From: Chloroflexi bacterium TSY
Lineage (GTDB): Bacteria > Chloroflexota > Anaerolineae > Caldilineales > Caldilineaceae
Direction: 5' to 3'
Assembly: GCA_019217005.1 (NCBI GenBank)
Contig: JAHBNG010000032.1
Span: 62,001 to 126,000, forward strand
Length of the DNA stretch: 64,000 nucleotides
Every line of letters begins with the position of its first letter. Within the stretch, counting starts at the first letter, position 1. Of the stretch, positions 18,207 to 27,427 are shown in pieces. Both the position numbers and the translations under genes were made by a program. The notes below the pieces were generated by a model. That model was not told the origin of the DNA. It ran no database searches and saw only the letters and a program-made list of their open reading frames with translations.

Positions 18207-19157
18207 TTAATGAAATTGAGCGACACTATCCGTTTGGCGAAAGAGGGGATCCTGTTCCATGAGGCAACGTAAACCGGCGACTAATCCCGTCTGTGGTTGA
18301 TAGTTGAGCAGCACATTGGCCTTTTTCAGGTCGGCTACAAGGCTCGAAAGTCCTTTCGCTCCATCTTGGTTGTTGATCACGCTTGCGCTGGTTCCGATGA
18401 CAAATTCAAGCTGAGACACGAGTTCATTGATCGATGTGCCTGTGCCGCTGCCCATGTTGATAATTTCGCCATTTACATTTGGGGCATCGGCTGCTGTAAT
18501 GAGTGCTTTGACAACATCGTCGACATAAACAAAATCACGCACCTGTTCCCCTGTTCCGTTCACGATCAGTGAACCACGACCGATAATTTGCTGCATGAAT
18601 TGCGGAATCACGGGCGGATGCGTCGGTGGTAGTGGGTGACCAGGACCATATGCATTGAAAATGCGCAGTGCAACGGTCTCAAAGCCACTATGTGCACCAA
18701 TATTGAACATGTACTGCTCCGCGGCCAACTTGCTGACTGCGTAGGGAGCAACGGGCTTGGTACGCATCTCTTCATTGACCGTCATGGCATTTTGCTCTCC
18801 ATAGACGGGCGCGCTGCTTGTCAGAATCATGCGTCCGACTCCCACATCGCGACAGGCTTCCAGGAGCGCAACAGTTCCGCCAACGTTTACATCGTTGTAC
18901 TCTTTGGGATAGAGAACAGAGGCAGGAACACTGACACGTGCCGCAAGATGATAGACAACATCCACCCCTTGCAATAGCGACCAAAGTCGCGGAATATCAC
19001 GCACATCGCCACGATTGAAATTGATTCCAGAGCGCAAATTCTTTGGATCACCCGCGCTAAGATCATCCAAGATACGCACATAGTGCCCCAACTCATGTAA
19101 TCGATTCGCTAAATGGGTGCCGAGAAAACCAGCACCGCCTGTGATCAAGACTCGCAT
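18207..19157 (-). CDS. NAD-dependent epimerase/dehydratase (extended SDR)
   Basis: 316 residues. The Rossmann nucleotide motif GGAGFLG is at residues 7-13, with an acidic NAD-selecting residue in LDDLSAG. The catalytic Ser/Thr lies in ILTSSAPVYGE and the YxxxK pair in PYAVSKLA. The substrate-binding part has RIFNAYGPGHP and RDFVYVDDVVKAL, the usual pattern of UDP-glucose 4-epimerase and related nucleotide-sugar enzymes. The exact sugar cannot be told from sequence. Its start is 13 bp from the upstream MBL gene stop, so both are probably in one leftward operon with the thioesterase and lpdA. Confidence 0.88.
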   Translation of the reverse strand: MRVLITGGAGFLGTHLANRLHELGHYVRILDDLSAGDPKNLRSGINFNRGDVRDIPRLWSLLQGVDVVYHLAARVSVPASVLYPKEYNDVNVGGTVALLEACRDVGVGRMILTSSAPVYGEQNAMTVNEEMRTKPVAPYAVSKLAAEQYMFNIGAHSGFETVALRIFNAYGPGHPLPPTHPPVIPQFMQQIIGRGSLIVNGTGEQVRDFVYVDDVVKALITAADAPNVNGEIINMGSGTGTSINELVSQLEFVIGTSASVINNQDGAKGLSSLVADLKKANVLLNYQPQTGLVAGLRCLMEQDPLFRQTDSVAQFH

Positions 19158-19170
19158 AAATTTCTATCTG

Positions 19171-20097
19171 TCACTTGGATACAGAACCAAGTATATTTTG
19201 TGAGTCACCTAAATCATCACTCGAATCTGGGTAGTGGGGGGACATAGAGAGTGAAAGATTAGTGTAGTTTGTAAAGATCGAGTTATAAGATCGACAGGCT
19301 TCAATCAGATTCGCTGCTGAAAAATGACCACGCGTCCAAAAAGTTAATCGCGGCTCCTCGTCAAAGAGACAAGCAACAATGTCCGAAACCGTCAGCCCTT
19401 TCGATTCAAGTCGGGCAACATCGCGGGCAAGCCCAATCAAATAGTGAATTCTTTGATGGATTTCCGGCTGGGGTGTCCGCCGAATGTTGCCGCTGCCGGG
19501 AAAAAGCCGTTCGGGTCGCAGTGTGGCAAGAGTCCGTAAGCTGCTGATGATCCCAAACATGTCAAAATCTGGTGTCCATGCCTCATCTCGTCCCCCAATA
19601 AAGGCGTCACCACAAAATATCCAGCGCCGTGTTGGTTCATACAAGCTAATATGATCACGACAATACCCTGGCGTCTCGACAATGCGAAATGTATAACCGG
19701 ACGTACGGATTATGTTCTCGGCATCATCCAAGGAGACAAGCTTGTTTGTCGCAGGCGGTGTTCCCCAGACTAATCGCCGGTAGAGTTGAAGTTGAAGGCG
19801 CTTTGGCTGCTTGATAATTGGAATGGACCGTATAGATGCATAGGTAATGGCAGCTGGAAACTGCTCTTGAATATGCGCCAATCCACCAATATGATCCTCA
19901 TGAGCATGGGTGAGCACAATCTGATCGACATGGACTTGCTCCAATATTTTTCCTAACTCTATTGCTGTACAGAGTGGTCCTGTATCAATGAGGAGCCCAT
20001 CAACCCAATAGGCAGCCGTCCAATAGAGTGGTCGTCCAAAAAATGACCGCGCCATACGAATCGCAATAACCGAACCGTGTTGTTCAATGTGAATCAT
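19171..20097 (-). CDS. MBL-fold metallo-hydrolase
   Basis: 308 residues. The metallo-beta-lactamase signature THAHEDHIGGL (HxHxDH) is near residue 62, with further ligands in ETPGYCRDHISLY and IFCGDAFIGG. The N-terminal DTGP supports a typical MBL hydrolase. Close relatives are often glyoxalase II-like or RNase Z-like enzymes; which of these applies is not clear. The gene starts 14 bp inside the upstream thioesterase gene, which suggests translational coupling. Confidence 0.85.
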   Translation of the reverse strand: MIHIEQHGSVIAIRMARSFFGRPLYWTAAYWVDGLLIDTGPLCTAIELGKILEQVHVDQIVLTHAHEDHIGGLAHIQEQFPAAITYASIRSIPIIKQPKRLQLQLYRRLVWGTPPATNKLVSLDDAENIIRTSGYTFRIVETPGYCRDHISLYEPTRRWIFCGDAFIGGRDEAWTPDFDMFGIISSLRTLATLRPERLFPGSGNIRRTPQPEIHQRIHYLIGLARDVARLESKGLTVSDIVACLFDEEPRLTFWTRGHFSAANLIEACRSYNSIFTNYTNLSLSMSPHYPDSSDDLGDSQNILGSVSK

Positions 20098-20533
20098 GAT
20101 AACGCTCTGAACCTTCTTGAATACGCATCAAAATCTCGTTGGGCATCCGAGTGACTTTTCCCGTTTTATCTACATAGATATGTTCGCTATGTCCAGAAAC
20201 AAGCGAAGCGTTCGTCTCGCTGTGCTGAATCTCGTAAGCAAATTTGATATACCGGCTACGCAGTTCGACCATCGATGTCACAATAGAAAGTTTGTCGCCA
20301 AACGTGGCCGATGCCCGATAGGATGCTTGAATGCCCGTCACAGCAAAATTGTGACCAGATCTTGAAATCTCTATATAGGGTACACCAATTGCCTCCATCC
20401 AGGCAACACACCCAACCTCAAACCAGATAATATAGGAGGCATGATGGACAACACCCATCTGATCTGTTTCCGCAAAGCGTACGCTGATATCAGTGGTCAC
20501 TTTAGCTTGTGTCAGTTTAGGAGCCATTGACAT
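20084..20533 (-). CDS. Acyl-CoA thioesterase, 4HBT/YbgC-like hotdog fold
   Basis: 149 residues. The hotdog-thioesterase pattern VRFAETDQMGVVHHASYIIWFEVG is seen: the Asp of ETDxMGxVHHxxY is the usual catalytic residue and the following Tyr/Trp stretch is the central helix. The start at 20533 has GAGGAGGG upstream; a longer in-frame start at 20575 is less likely. It hydrolyses acyl-CoA thioesters; chain-length preference is unknown. It overlaps the MBL gene by 14 bp and lies downstream of lpdA. Confidence 0.85.
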   Translation of the reverse strand: MSMAPKLTQAKVTTDISVRFAETDQMGVVHHASYIIWFEVGCVAWMEAIGVPYIEISRSGHNFAVTGIQASYRASATFGDKLSIVTSMVELRSRYIKFAYEIQHSETNASLVSGHSEHIYVDKTGKVTRMPNEILMRIQEGSERYHDSH

Positions 20534-20698
20534 TTGACAGCCCTCCTCAGAGAAATCTTCTCGCAGCACAACCAACGCTCTGAGGGCGCACGCTAAATGT
20601 CAACAGAACCTAGTCATCGTCTACAACTGTGTTCGCCCTGCAAAAGGTTCCACCGTCTATCATTTGGCATTCACTATCCACTATCTCCTCTCTACTCT

Positions 20699-22129
20699 CT
20701 ACATATGGATAGGATGACCTTCCACTGCGTGTGCTGCTTCCATGATAATCTCAGAAAGGGTTGGGTGGGCATGAACATTGCGTGCAATTTCAGATGGAGT
20801 CATCTCCATGAATTGAGCCAGGTTTAGCTCGGGCAAAAGCTCTGTCGCCTGTGCCCCAACAATATGAGCCCCCAAAATCTCGCCATACTTGGCATCAGCA
20901 ATAATCTTCACAAATCCACTTCTTGCCCCGATTGCCTGCGCCTTTCCATTTGGCATATAGGGGAACTTACCGACATTGATCTCATAACCAGCCTCTGTGG
21001 CTTGCGCTTCTGTCATCCCCATACTGGCAACTTCTGGTTTGCAGTAGGTACAACGTGGCATTGTACCATACTTCTCGTCTGGAATCGGCATTGTATCAAC
21101 ACCCGCCACACTCTCAGCGGCGACAATGGCCATTGCACTCGCAACGTGTGCCAATGCCAGCTTGCCTGTACAATCACCGATGGCATAAATATGATCAATG
21201 TTGGTCCGCATCACCTCATCTATTTGAATAAATCCCTGCTCATCTGTGCTCACACCCACTGCATCTAAACCAATTGTTTCGGTATTTGGCACAATATTGA
21301 CAGCAATTAGGACCTTCTCAACATGGATGGTCTCCGTGCTGTCGTCCTGCTTGCGAACTGTAACAGCAACACCAGCAGCACCCACATCAAAGGCTTCTGT
21401 GCGGGCGCTTGTCAAGATGGTCGCGCCATTCTTCTTAAACGCTTTTTCGACCTCGGCAGATACTTCTGGTTCTTCATTTGGCAACACCCTGTCCATCAAC
21501 TCAACAACCGTCAACTTTGTGCCGTAGGTCTGATAAAAATAGCCCAATTCCATCCCAATCGCACCAGCACCAACGACGAGCAGGGACTCTGGTTGTTCCG
21601 TTAGTCGGATGGCATGACGATATTGCAAAATCCGCTCACCATCAAACTCAACACCAGGCAATGATCGGGCGCGTCCACCAGTGGCTATGACAAAGTGAGC
21701 AGCAGTGACTGATCGTCCACTCGCTTCGGGATTGATCTCAGAGGGTGTCACCTGGAGCGTATGAGCATCGATGAAGGTGCCGTGTCCCTCAATCACTTCG
21801 ATCTTGTTTTTCCTCATCAAAAAGCTGACACCCTTGGTCTGCCGTTCGACAATGCCCAAACTACGCTTGACGGCACTGCTAAAGTCAACCTGCAAATTCT
21901 CAAAGGTGAAACCAAAGTTAGTCGCTTCATGCAGTGTTTCCAACACTTCTGCATTGTGCAGCAACGCTTTTTTTGGAATACACCCCCAATTGAGACAAAC
22001 GCCCCCCATATTTTCGCGTTCGACAATGGCCGTTTTCAACCCAAGTTGCGCAGCGCGAATCGCAGCGACATAGCCACCAGGACCACTTCCAATGACAATG
22101 ACGTCGTATTCATAGTTCTGTGTACTCAT
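20699..22129 (-). CDS. lpdA: Dihydrolipoyl dehydrogenase (E3)
   Basis: 476 residues, full length for E3. FAD-binding GSGPGGYVAAIRAAQLG at residues 14-30, redox-active disulfide in GGVCLNWGCIPKK, NAD-binding GAGAIGMELGYFY, a second FAD motif in YAIGDCTGKLALAHVASAM, and the C-terminal His-Glu dyad region HAHPTLSEIIMEA. It reoxidises dihydrolipoamide of 2-oxoacid dehydrogenase complexes. The E2 gene lies immediately upstream, separated by about 240 bp of palindromic elements, so the two probably belonged to one transcription unit. E1 is not in the window. Confidence 0.95.
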   Translation of the reverse strand: MSTQNYEYDVIVIGSGPGGYVAAIRAAQLGLKTAIVERENMGGVCLNWGCIPKKALLHNAEVLETLHEATNFGFTFENLQVDFSSAVKRSLGIVERQTKGVSFLMRKNKIEVIEGHGTFIDAHTLQVTPSEINPEASGRSVTAAHFVIATGGRARSLPGVEFDGERILQYRHAIRLTEQPESLLVVGAGAIGMELGYFYQTYGTKLTVVELMDRVLPNEEPEVSAEVEKAFKKNGATILTSARTEAFDVGAAGVAVTVRKQDDSTETIHVEKVLIAVNIVPNTETIGLDAVGVSTDEQGFIQIDEVMRTNIDHIYAIGDCTGKLALAHVASAMAIVAAESVAGVDTMPIPDEKYGTMPRCTYCKPEVASMGMTEAQATEAGYEINVGKFPYMPNGKAQAIGARSGFVKIIADAKYGEILGAHIVGAQATELLPELNLAQFMEMTPSEIARNVHAHPTLSEIIMEAAHAVEGHPIHM

Positions 22130-22182
22130 CTTATATCCTTGTACGAGTGATTAGTCGCTAGATGCTCTATTTTTCAGAATCG

Positions 22183-22273
22183 CCTAAGAACCTATCCGAA
22201 AAGTTCTGTGACGGTCTCTTCTCACTCGAGAACCTGGTCGAACTCACAACCACTTTTCGGATAGGTTCTTAGG
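22183..22273. mobile_element. MITE-4 copy (91 bp) upstream of lpdA
   Basis: Left CCTAAGAACCTATCCGAAAA and the exact complement at the right end form 21-bp arms; this is the best preserved copy. It sits 54 bp before the lpdA start and overlaps the next element by three bases. Confidence 0.8.
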
Positions 22274-22376
22274 CTGTTCCAACAATTAAAATCCCTAATT
22301 TGATGTGGAAAAGCTCAAGCCACTCCAGGGAAATCGACTTGGCAAATCAGGGACTTATTTCTCTGGAATGGCCTAA
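22271..22376. repeat. MITE-3-like palindromic element at the E2 3' end
   Basis: 106 bp, ends AGGCTGTTCCA and TGGAATGGCCT, with interior GGAAAAGC and CTCCAGGGAAAT. It is a diverged relative of the 102-bp elements at 33018 and 57098. Its right end contributes the TAG stop codon of the E2 gene. Confidence 0.55.
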
Positions 22377-23716
22377 CTCCAATTTTCCAGTGTCTCCTTC
22401 ACGACCGTCACAAATCGATCTGCCGTGGCGCCGTCTAGCACCCGATGATCAAATGTATAACTTAGATAGCACATCGGGCGAATGACGATGGCATCATCTA
22501 CGCTTGGGAGCAAGCTATTCGAGTGACTCCGAACAATTGGGCGTTTGACGATGGCTCCCGTTCCCAGAATACCCGATTGCGGCTGATTGATGATGGGGGT
22601 TCCGATCAAACTTCCACCTGTCCCATGATTGGTCAATGTAAAGGTTCCCCCCTGAAGCTCATCTGGAGATAGCTTGTTGCGGCGTGCCCGGTCAGATAGA
22701 TCGTTGACGGCCCGCGAGAGACCACTCAGGTTCTTCTCATCCGCGTCTCGAATGACCGGAACAACCAACCCTGATTCCAGGGCGACGGCAAGACCAACGT
22801 GAATGCGCCGATTGATCAGAATGCCATCATCCTCGAAGCGTCCGTTGGCTTCCGGTACGGATTGAAGTCCCGCCACAATTGCTGTAACCAGATAGGGCGT
22901 AACGGTCAGGCGGAGTCCCTTTGCGGCATACGCTGATTTATGGATTTCACGATGCTGAACGACCTGAGCCATATCGGCTTCGAAAATGGTCGTGACGTGG
23001 GGACTCGTTGCTTTGCTGCGCACCATGTGCGCAGCGATTGCGCGCCGCATGGTAGTGAGTGGTTGCAGGTACTCGTTTGATGTCGGGGGCGCGTCTGGTT
23101 CCCCTTCTTGAGGCCGCGATTCTTGAGATGCTATCTGTGTGCTTGGCAATGGAGATGCGACCTGCTGTTCATGTATTTCCAATTCAGGCTGACTTGCGAG
23201 TGCGGGAGGTTGCTGGTCCAGAAAGGCTAGGATGTCTTTCTGGGTTACACGCCCTCCCAATCCACTGCCGGATATCGCCGTCACATCAATGTTGTGCTCT
23301 TTTGCAATGCGAGCAACAACTGGACTGATAAAATCACGTCCACTCGGTTTTGTTTCGTGATCAAGCGCCACAGATCGACGTTCGGTGGTTTCTCTTCTCG
23401 TTACGGTTCTCTTTTCTGGCACAGTTAAAGATCGAGATTCTGTATTTGGTGTTTCCGCTTCTGGCCCTATAGCTTCTCCAGGCGCACCGATGTAGCCCAA
23501 TGTTGTCCCTGCTTCAACGGTTACACCTTCCTCAACAACGATCTGCAGAAGAACACCACTATCTGGAGCGGGAATTTCTGTATCAATTTTGTCTGTACTA
23601 ATTTCCAATAGCGGCTCAAGCTTGTCGAGCTGATCACCTGGTGCTTTCAGCCAACGTGAAATAGTTCCTTCGATGACGCTTTCACCCAGTTGGGGCATTT
23701 TGATGGCAGTAGGCAT
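22373..23716 (-). CDS. Dihydrolipoamide acyltransferase (E2) of a 2-oxoacid dehydrogenase complex
   Basis: About 447 residues from the ATG at 23716, where the lipoyl domain begins (MPTAIKMPQLGESV). The lipoyl Lys is in EISTDKIDTEI. An Ala/Pro/Glu-rich linker follows, then the E3/E1-binding domain (ISPVVARIAKEHNIDV ... GLGGRVTQKDILAFL), a second linker, and the catalytic domain ending with the active-site SYTFDHRVLDGATADRF. Whether the complex uses pyruvate, 2-oxoglutarate or branched-chain oxoacids cannot be decided without E1. The start has a weak ribosome site. The stop TAG lies inside the terminal bases of a palindromic element. Confidence 0.92.
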   Translation of the reverse strand: MPTAIKMPQLGESVIEGTISRWLKAPGDQLDKLEPLLEISTDKIDTEIPAPDSGVLLQIVVEEGVTVEAGTTLGYIGAPGEAIGPEAETPNTESRSLTVPEKRTVTRRETTERRSVALDHETKPSGRDFISPVVARIAKEHNIDVTAISGSGLGGRVTQKDILAFLDQQPPALASQPELEIHEQQVASPLPSTQIASQESRPQEGEPDAPPTSNEYLQPLTTMRRAIAAHMVRSKATSPHVTTIFEADMAQVVQHREIHKSAYAAKGLRLTVTPYLVTAIVAGLQSVPEANGRFEDDGILINRRIHVGLAVALESGLVVPVIRDADEKNLSGLSRAVNDLSDRARRNKLSPDELQGGTFTLTNHGTGGSLIGTPIINQPQSGILGTGAIVKRPIVRSHSNSLLPSVDDAIVIRPMCYLSYTFDHRVLDGATADRFVTVVKETLENWS

Positions 23717-23924
23717 AGTTCGTGATGCGTGATGCGTATTGCGTAAACCGACACACAATCTTTGTGTATAACAAGAAACGTGGTTCGATCGGCCTGTGAT
23801 GTATCAGATAGGCCATTAACATTCGCTCATCAGACGAAAGTGTGTAAATCAGTAATTTTTGGCTGTACAAAGTCGGTTCCCACACTTTTCATAGATGAAC
23901 CTTAACATTTATGCGAAAATGTCT

Positions 23925-24920
23925 CTACGATTCCAAACAACTCCGATCTGTTAGTTCCGGAACCTCCATACCCGCTCTCATATAAAGATACTTTTTGTCT
24001 GGTACGGTACTAAAACCGGCGTGCTTCCCTTGTGGAGTTAAGCTAACAATATTCATGTACTGATTTGGTTCGGCATGAAGATTCATCAGATCGCTTAACG
24101 CCTCGAGGCCAGCATCATGGAGCGACAGGCCCATCTTCATATAGAGCAACAGGCTGCGTGCCGTCGATGCTCGAATAGCCAACTCCCCCATACCAGTACA
24201 AGCGACTGCGCCGTAGCGGTTGTCACAATAATTCCCAGCCCCGATAATGGGGCTATCCCCAACCCGTCCCGGGTATTTCCAGCCAAGTCCGCTGGTGCTG
24301 ACAGCCGAAGCTAGGTTTCCATCTCGATCAAGAGCCAAAAAGTTGACCGTGCCAAGGGTATCATCTTTGCCATGTTGTTCAGGTGAAAACGAGCTGTTTC
24401 CTTGCTGGATAGGCTGATCACGCAGATTGAGTGGACGCGTCAATTGATTGGCATAGTTAATTAATTGATCAATCCGATCGGACTGAAGTCCATAGTCGGC
24501 AAAGCGTTTCTGCCAGCGCGCGCGGGCTGTTTCCGTCAACTGCACCGATTTTTGTGCACCCACCTCGGCTGCAAAACGTTCCGCCCCGGCTCCAACCAGC
24601 AGAACGTGTGGCAATCGTTCCATGACCTGCCGCGCCAACGAAATGGGGTTCCCATACTCGCGAACTGCGGCCACAGCTCCTGAGCAGAGCGTCTTTCCAT
24701 CCATAATGCTCGCATCCAGTTCAACGTCACCGGCCAGATTGGGCAAGCCACTATAGCCAACACTATGCTCATCGGGATCATCTTCTACAACGCGACACGC
24801 GATTTCCACTACATCGAGCGCACTACCACCTCGTCGTAAACCCTCTATCGCAGCCAGAATACCCTTGCGCCCATTTTCGCTGGAAACTATAATGGGCACC
24901 ACAGTTCCATTCCCACTCAT
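23925..24920 (-). CDS. Isoaspartyl peptidase / glycosylasparaginase family (Ntn hydrolase)
   Basis: 331 residues. The autocatalytic cleavage site with the Thr nucleophile is seen as KDDTLGTVNFLALDRDG (Thr about residue 191); the substrate-binding regions are GWKYPGRVGDSPIIGAG and ACTGMGELAIR. The N-terminal half VIVS-like PIIVSSENGRKG and DDPDEHSVGYSGLPN match the glycosylasparaginase/AGA branch. The product is a heterodimeric amidase after self-cleavage that acts on N4-substituted asparagine. It overlaps the upstream Nfu-N gene by 4 bp (ATGA), so the two are translated together. Confidence 0.85.
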   Translation of the reverse strand: MSGNGTVVPIIVSSENGRKGILAAIEGLRRGGSALDVVEIACRVVEDDPDEHSVGYSGLPNLAGDVELDASIMDGKTLCSGAVAAVREYGNPISLARQVMERLPHVLLVGAGAERFAAEVGAQKSVQLTETARARWQKRFADYGLQSDRIDQLINYANQLTRPLNLRDQPIQQGNSSFSPEQHGKDDTLGTVNFLALDRDGNLASAVSTSGLGWKYPGRVGDSPIIGAGNYCDNRYGAVACTGMGELAIRASTARSLLLYMKMGLSLHDAGLEALSDLMNLHAEPNQYMNIVSLTPQGKHAGFSTVPDKKYLYMRAGMEVPELTDRSCLES

Positions 24921-25180
24921 TGCGTCAGATATTCCTCGATAATTTTTTCTGCTTGGGTGGCAAGTGGTTCCCAGTCAACATCTGGCAGCTTATTGACCGT
25001 AACAAAATCTCGGACCATAAAGATATTGTAAATTGAACCAAGCGCAAACAAATTCGCCGCTAAGGGATGTGCTGATGCAGCTTGTGCACTTGGAAAACTC
25101 AGCGGTCGATCAAACTGTAGTTCCGGCAAAACGAACTTCAGGGCATTGGGATTTGGTGTTTGTTGGCGTTGGACGATCAT
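24917..25180 (-). CDS. Nfu/NifU N-terminal-domain protein (87 aa)
   Basis: Begins with TPNPNALKFVLPE, the hallmark of the Nfu N-terminal domain, followed by SFPSAQAASAHPLAANLFALGSI and MVRDFVTVNKLPDVDWEPL. The C-terminal NifU domain with its CxxC is absent, so this small protein cannot hold an Fe-S cluster by itself. Stand-alone versions are common in bacteria and their role is unclear. The 4-bp overlap with the next gene suggests coupling. Confidence 0.85.
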   Translation of the reverse strand: MIVQRQQTPNPNALKFVLPELQFDRPLSFPSAQAASAHPLAANLFALGSIYNIFMVRDFVTVNKLPDVDWEPLATQAEKIIEEYLTQ

Positions 25181-25254
25181 ATAGTTGTTAGTATAACAGT
25201 CACTCTCTGATCAGCCAAGAGTAAATGGACAATGATGAACGACCTCACACTGGT

Positions 25255-26343
25255 TCAGAATGGCAACACCACCCCATATTCCTTCGATAGCGCCACGAAG
25301 TCTGCTACGATCGTGTCCGGCAACGGAATCCCGTCTCGCACGCGCTCCTGTTCTGTCTCATGTTCAATTTCTCCCGCAACGTATATGCGATCCTGGCCAG
25401 GCTCTGGTGGAGCGGCATGTATCTCTTGGATCATCGCATCCATGCCTCGCTTAAATTCATCCACAGGGCTGAAGAGATCAATCCGAATGGCACCAAAGAA
25501 GTGACCATCACCATGCTGTCGATAATGAGTAACCGTTTCGCCATCGTGTTCCAGACTCACCCCCCAACCACCGGAGAGAACCGAACAGAGCACTTCAACC
25601 ACCATCGCCAGACCAGTACCTTTGTGGCTACCCATTTCACGAGTCCCGCCCAACGGAAAAACAGAGCGAATTTGATGCGGATCCGTGGTGGGATTTCCTT
25701 TGGCGTCTATTCCCCAGCCAATTGGAACCGGTTCATTGGAGTCACGGTGCTTGTAAATGCGATTAAAGGGGACAACCGATGTTGCCATATCAAAAACGTA
25801 GGGTGGTTCTCTGTCTGTTGGAAATGAAATCGCGATCGGATTGGTAGAAAAGAGCGGTCTTGCGCTAAAGGTTGGTGCAACGGCCACCAACTTACCTGTG
25901 GCTGAAAAACGACCAGTTAAGCCGATGCCAATCATATCATGCTCTAACGCCATCCAAGGATAGTAGCCCGCCGCACCAAAATGGTGCGAATTGCGCATAC
26001 TGACAAAGCCCATTCCTGACGCTTGGGCCTTTTCCAGTGCCAAACGCATTCCCCAACATCCTGCGGCCAATCCCAATCCACCATCACCATTCACGCGCGC
26101 GGAAATTGGTGTCTCATACTCAATCTGGAACGTTGGGTTTTTCCGAATTTTCCCATTCTCCAGATACTCAACATAGTGTGATTTCAGATTTTTGAGACCA
26201 TGCGTATCCACGCCGCGACGACTCGCATAGAGCAATACGTCGGCGGCATCACTGGCATGTTCATCCGGAATCCCGACTTTACGAAAGATCGTTTTGACAA
26301 ATTCGTACGCTGCGTCAGCCTGAACATATGTATAATCACTCAT
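25255..26343 (-). CDS. Ldh-family oxidoreductase (malate/L-lactate dehydrogenase-like)
   Basis: 362 residues, the usual size of this NAD(P)-dependent 2-oxoacid reductase family, which is not related to classical LDH/MDH. Recognised by RRGVDTHGLKNLKSHYVEYL (His of the active site), MRNSHHFGAAGYYPWMAL, STNPIAISFPTD and GTREMGSHKGTGLAMVVEVL. Relatives act on malate, lactate, ureidoglycolate or sugar-derived 2-oxo acids. The start at 26343 overlaps the upstream Gfo/Idh gene by 4 bp, so the pair forms a small catabolic operon. Confidence 0.9.
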   Translation of the reverse strand: MSDYTYVQADAAYEFVKTIFRKVGIPDEHASDAADVLLYASRRGVDTHGLKNLKSHYVEYLENGKIRKNPTFQIEYETPISARVNGDGGLGLAAGCWGMRLALEKAQASGMGFVSMRNSHHFGAAGYYPWMALEHDMIGIGLTGRFSATGKLVAVAPTFSARPLFSTNPIAISFPTDREPPYVFDMATSVVPFNRIYKHRDSNEPVPIGWGIDAKGNPTTDPHQIRSVFPLGGTREMGSHKGTGLAMVVEVLCSVLSGGWGVSLEHDGETVTHYRQHGDGHFFGAIRIDLFSPVDEFKRGMDAMIQEIHAAPPEPGQDRIYVAGEIEHETEQERVRDGIPLPDTIVADFVALSKEYGVVLPF

Positions 26344-27335
26344 TTGTAATTCGCTCGCTTGTAATATTCCTCGATCATTTCTTCCATCACCCAGGTTGTA
26401 CGTGCCCCGCTTTCACCCGTACTTGGACATTGACCGCTGCCATTGAGTTCATCCACAATGGTCTGAATCAATGGTTGATGAACATGCATCGGATGATCAA
26501 TAGAGAATGTGGTTGTTTCATCAGCTGTTATTAAGGTCACTGGATCGTTGTCATAAGTTGAGCATGTGATCTTCCCTTTTTCGCCAACAATGGCAATCTG
26601 ATCCAAGGCCGCATCTGTCGAAAAGCACCAGGTTCCGACCCCATGTACGCCCGATTCAAAGACAAAACTGCCGCTCACCATATCTTCTGCTGCGTAAAGC
26701 CCTGCCTGATTGGATGCATAACCCTGAACCGCTTGAATTGGCCCCAACAGATAGTCGAGAAAATCAAGCGCATGAGAAGCCAAATCACGGAAATAGCCGC
26801 TACCTGCGATCTCCGGTCGTACACGCCAAGGCAACTGATCCGATTGATAATCATCTGCGTTGGCAGGTTGATGGAGGGTGATCGAGGCCATTCGGACTGC
26901 CCCAATTGCACCCTCATCGACCAATTCCTTCATCTTCAGAAAACGAGGGAGCCGTCGTCGATAGAAGCCAACCCACAATGGGACACCAGCATCTCGACAA
27001 GCATCCTTCATCTCGGTGCATTGCGCAACGCTCATGGCCATCGGTTTCTCCACATAGACGGGTTTGCCAGCCTGTGCCGCCAACAGCGTATACTCATGGT
27101 GTGCATATGGTGGTGTCGCCACATAAATGGCATCCACATTGGGATCATCGATCAATTTCTGTCCATCATCGTACCACTTGGGCACGTTATGGCGCTGCGC
27201 ATAATCGGCAGCTAATTCACCATTCCGCCGCATAACTGCCACTAATGCGGAGTTGTCAGCCTTCTGAAAGCTAGGCCCACTTTTGACTTCGCAAACATCG
27301 CCACAGCCAATAATTTCCCATCGAATCGTTTTCAC
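26340..27335 (-). CDS. Gfo/Idh/MocA-family oxidoreductase
   Basis: 331 residues. N-terminal Rossmann domain (WEIIGCGDVCEVKSGPSF), then AIYVATPPYAHHEYTLLAAQAGKPVYVEKPMA with the conserved EKP lysine used in catalysis, and a C-terminal domain with ALDFLDYLLGPI (His/Asp region SHALDFLD). NAD(P)-dependent oxidation or reduction of a sugar or cyclitol is likely. It is the first gene of a two-gene leftward operon with the Ldh-family enzyme; it starts with ATG 27335, about 95 bp from the divergent gene at 27428. Confidence 0.9.
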   Translation of the reverse strand: MKTIRWEIIGCGDVCEVKSGPSFQKADNSALVAVMRRNGELAADYAQRHNVPKWYDDGQKLIDDPNVDAIYVATPPYAHHEYTLLAAQAGKPVYVEKPMAMSVAQCTEMKDACRDAGVPLWVGFYRRRLPRFLKMKELVDEGAIGAVRMASITLHQPANADDYQSDQLPWRVRPEIAGSGYFRDLASHALDFLDYLLGPIQAVQGYASNQAGLYAAEDMVSGSFVFESGVHGVGTWCFSTDAALDQIAIVGEKGKITCSTYDNDPVTLITADETTTFSIDHPMHVHQPLIQTIVDELNGSGQCPSTGESGARTTWVMEEMIEEYYKRANYK

Positions 27336-27427
27336 ATTGACTCCTTCTTCGGTATGATTGTAGAGTTAAGTTTGTTAACATTGGTGAACAGCCAAATTCT
27401 AACTAGAGTTGATGATGTGAGGCAAAT

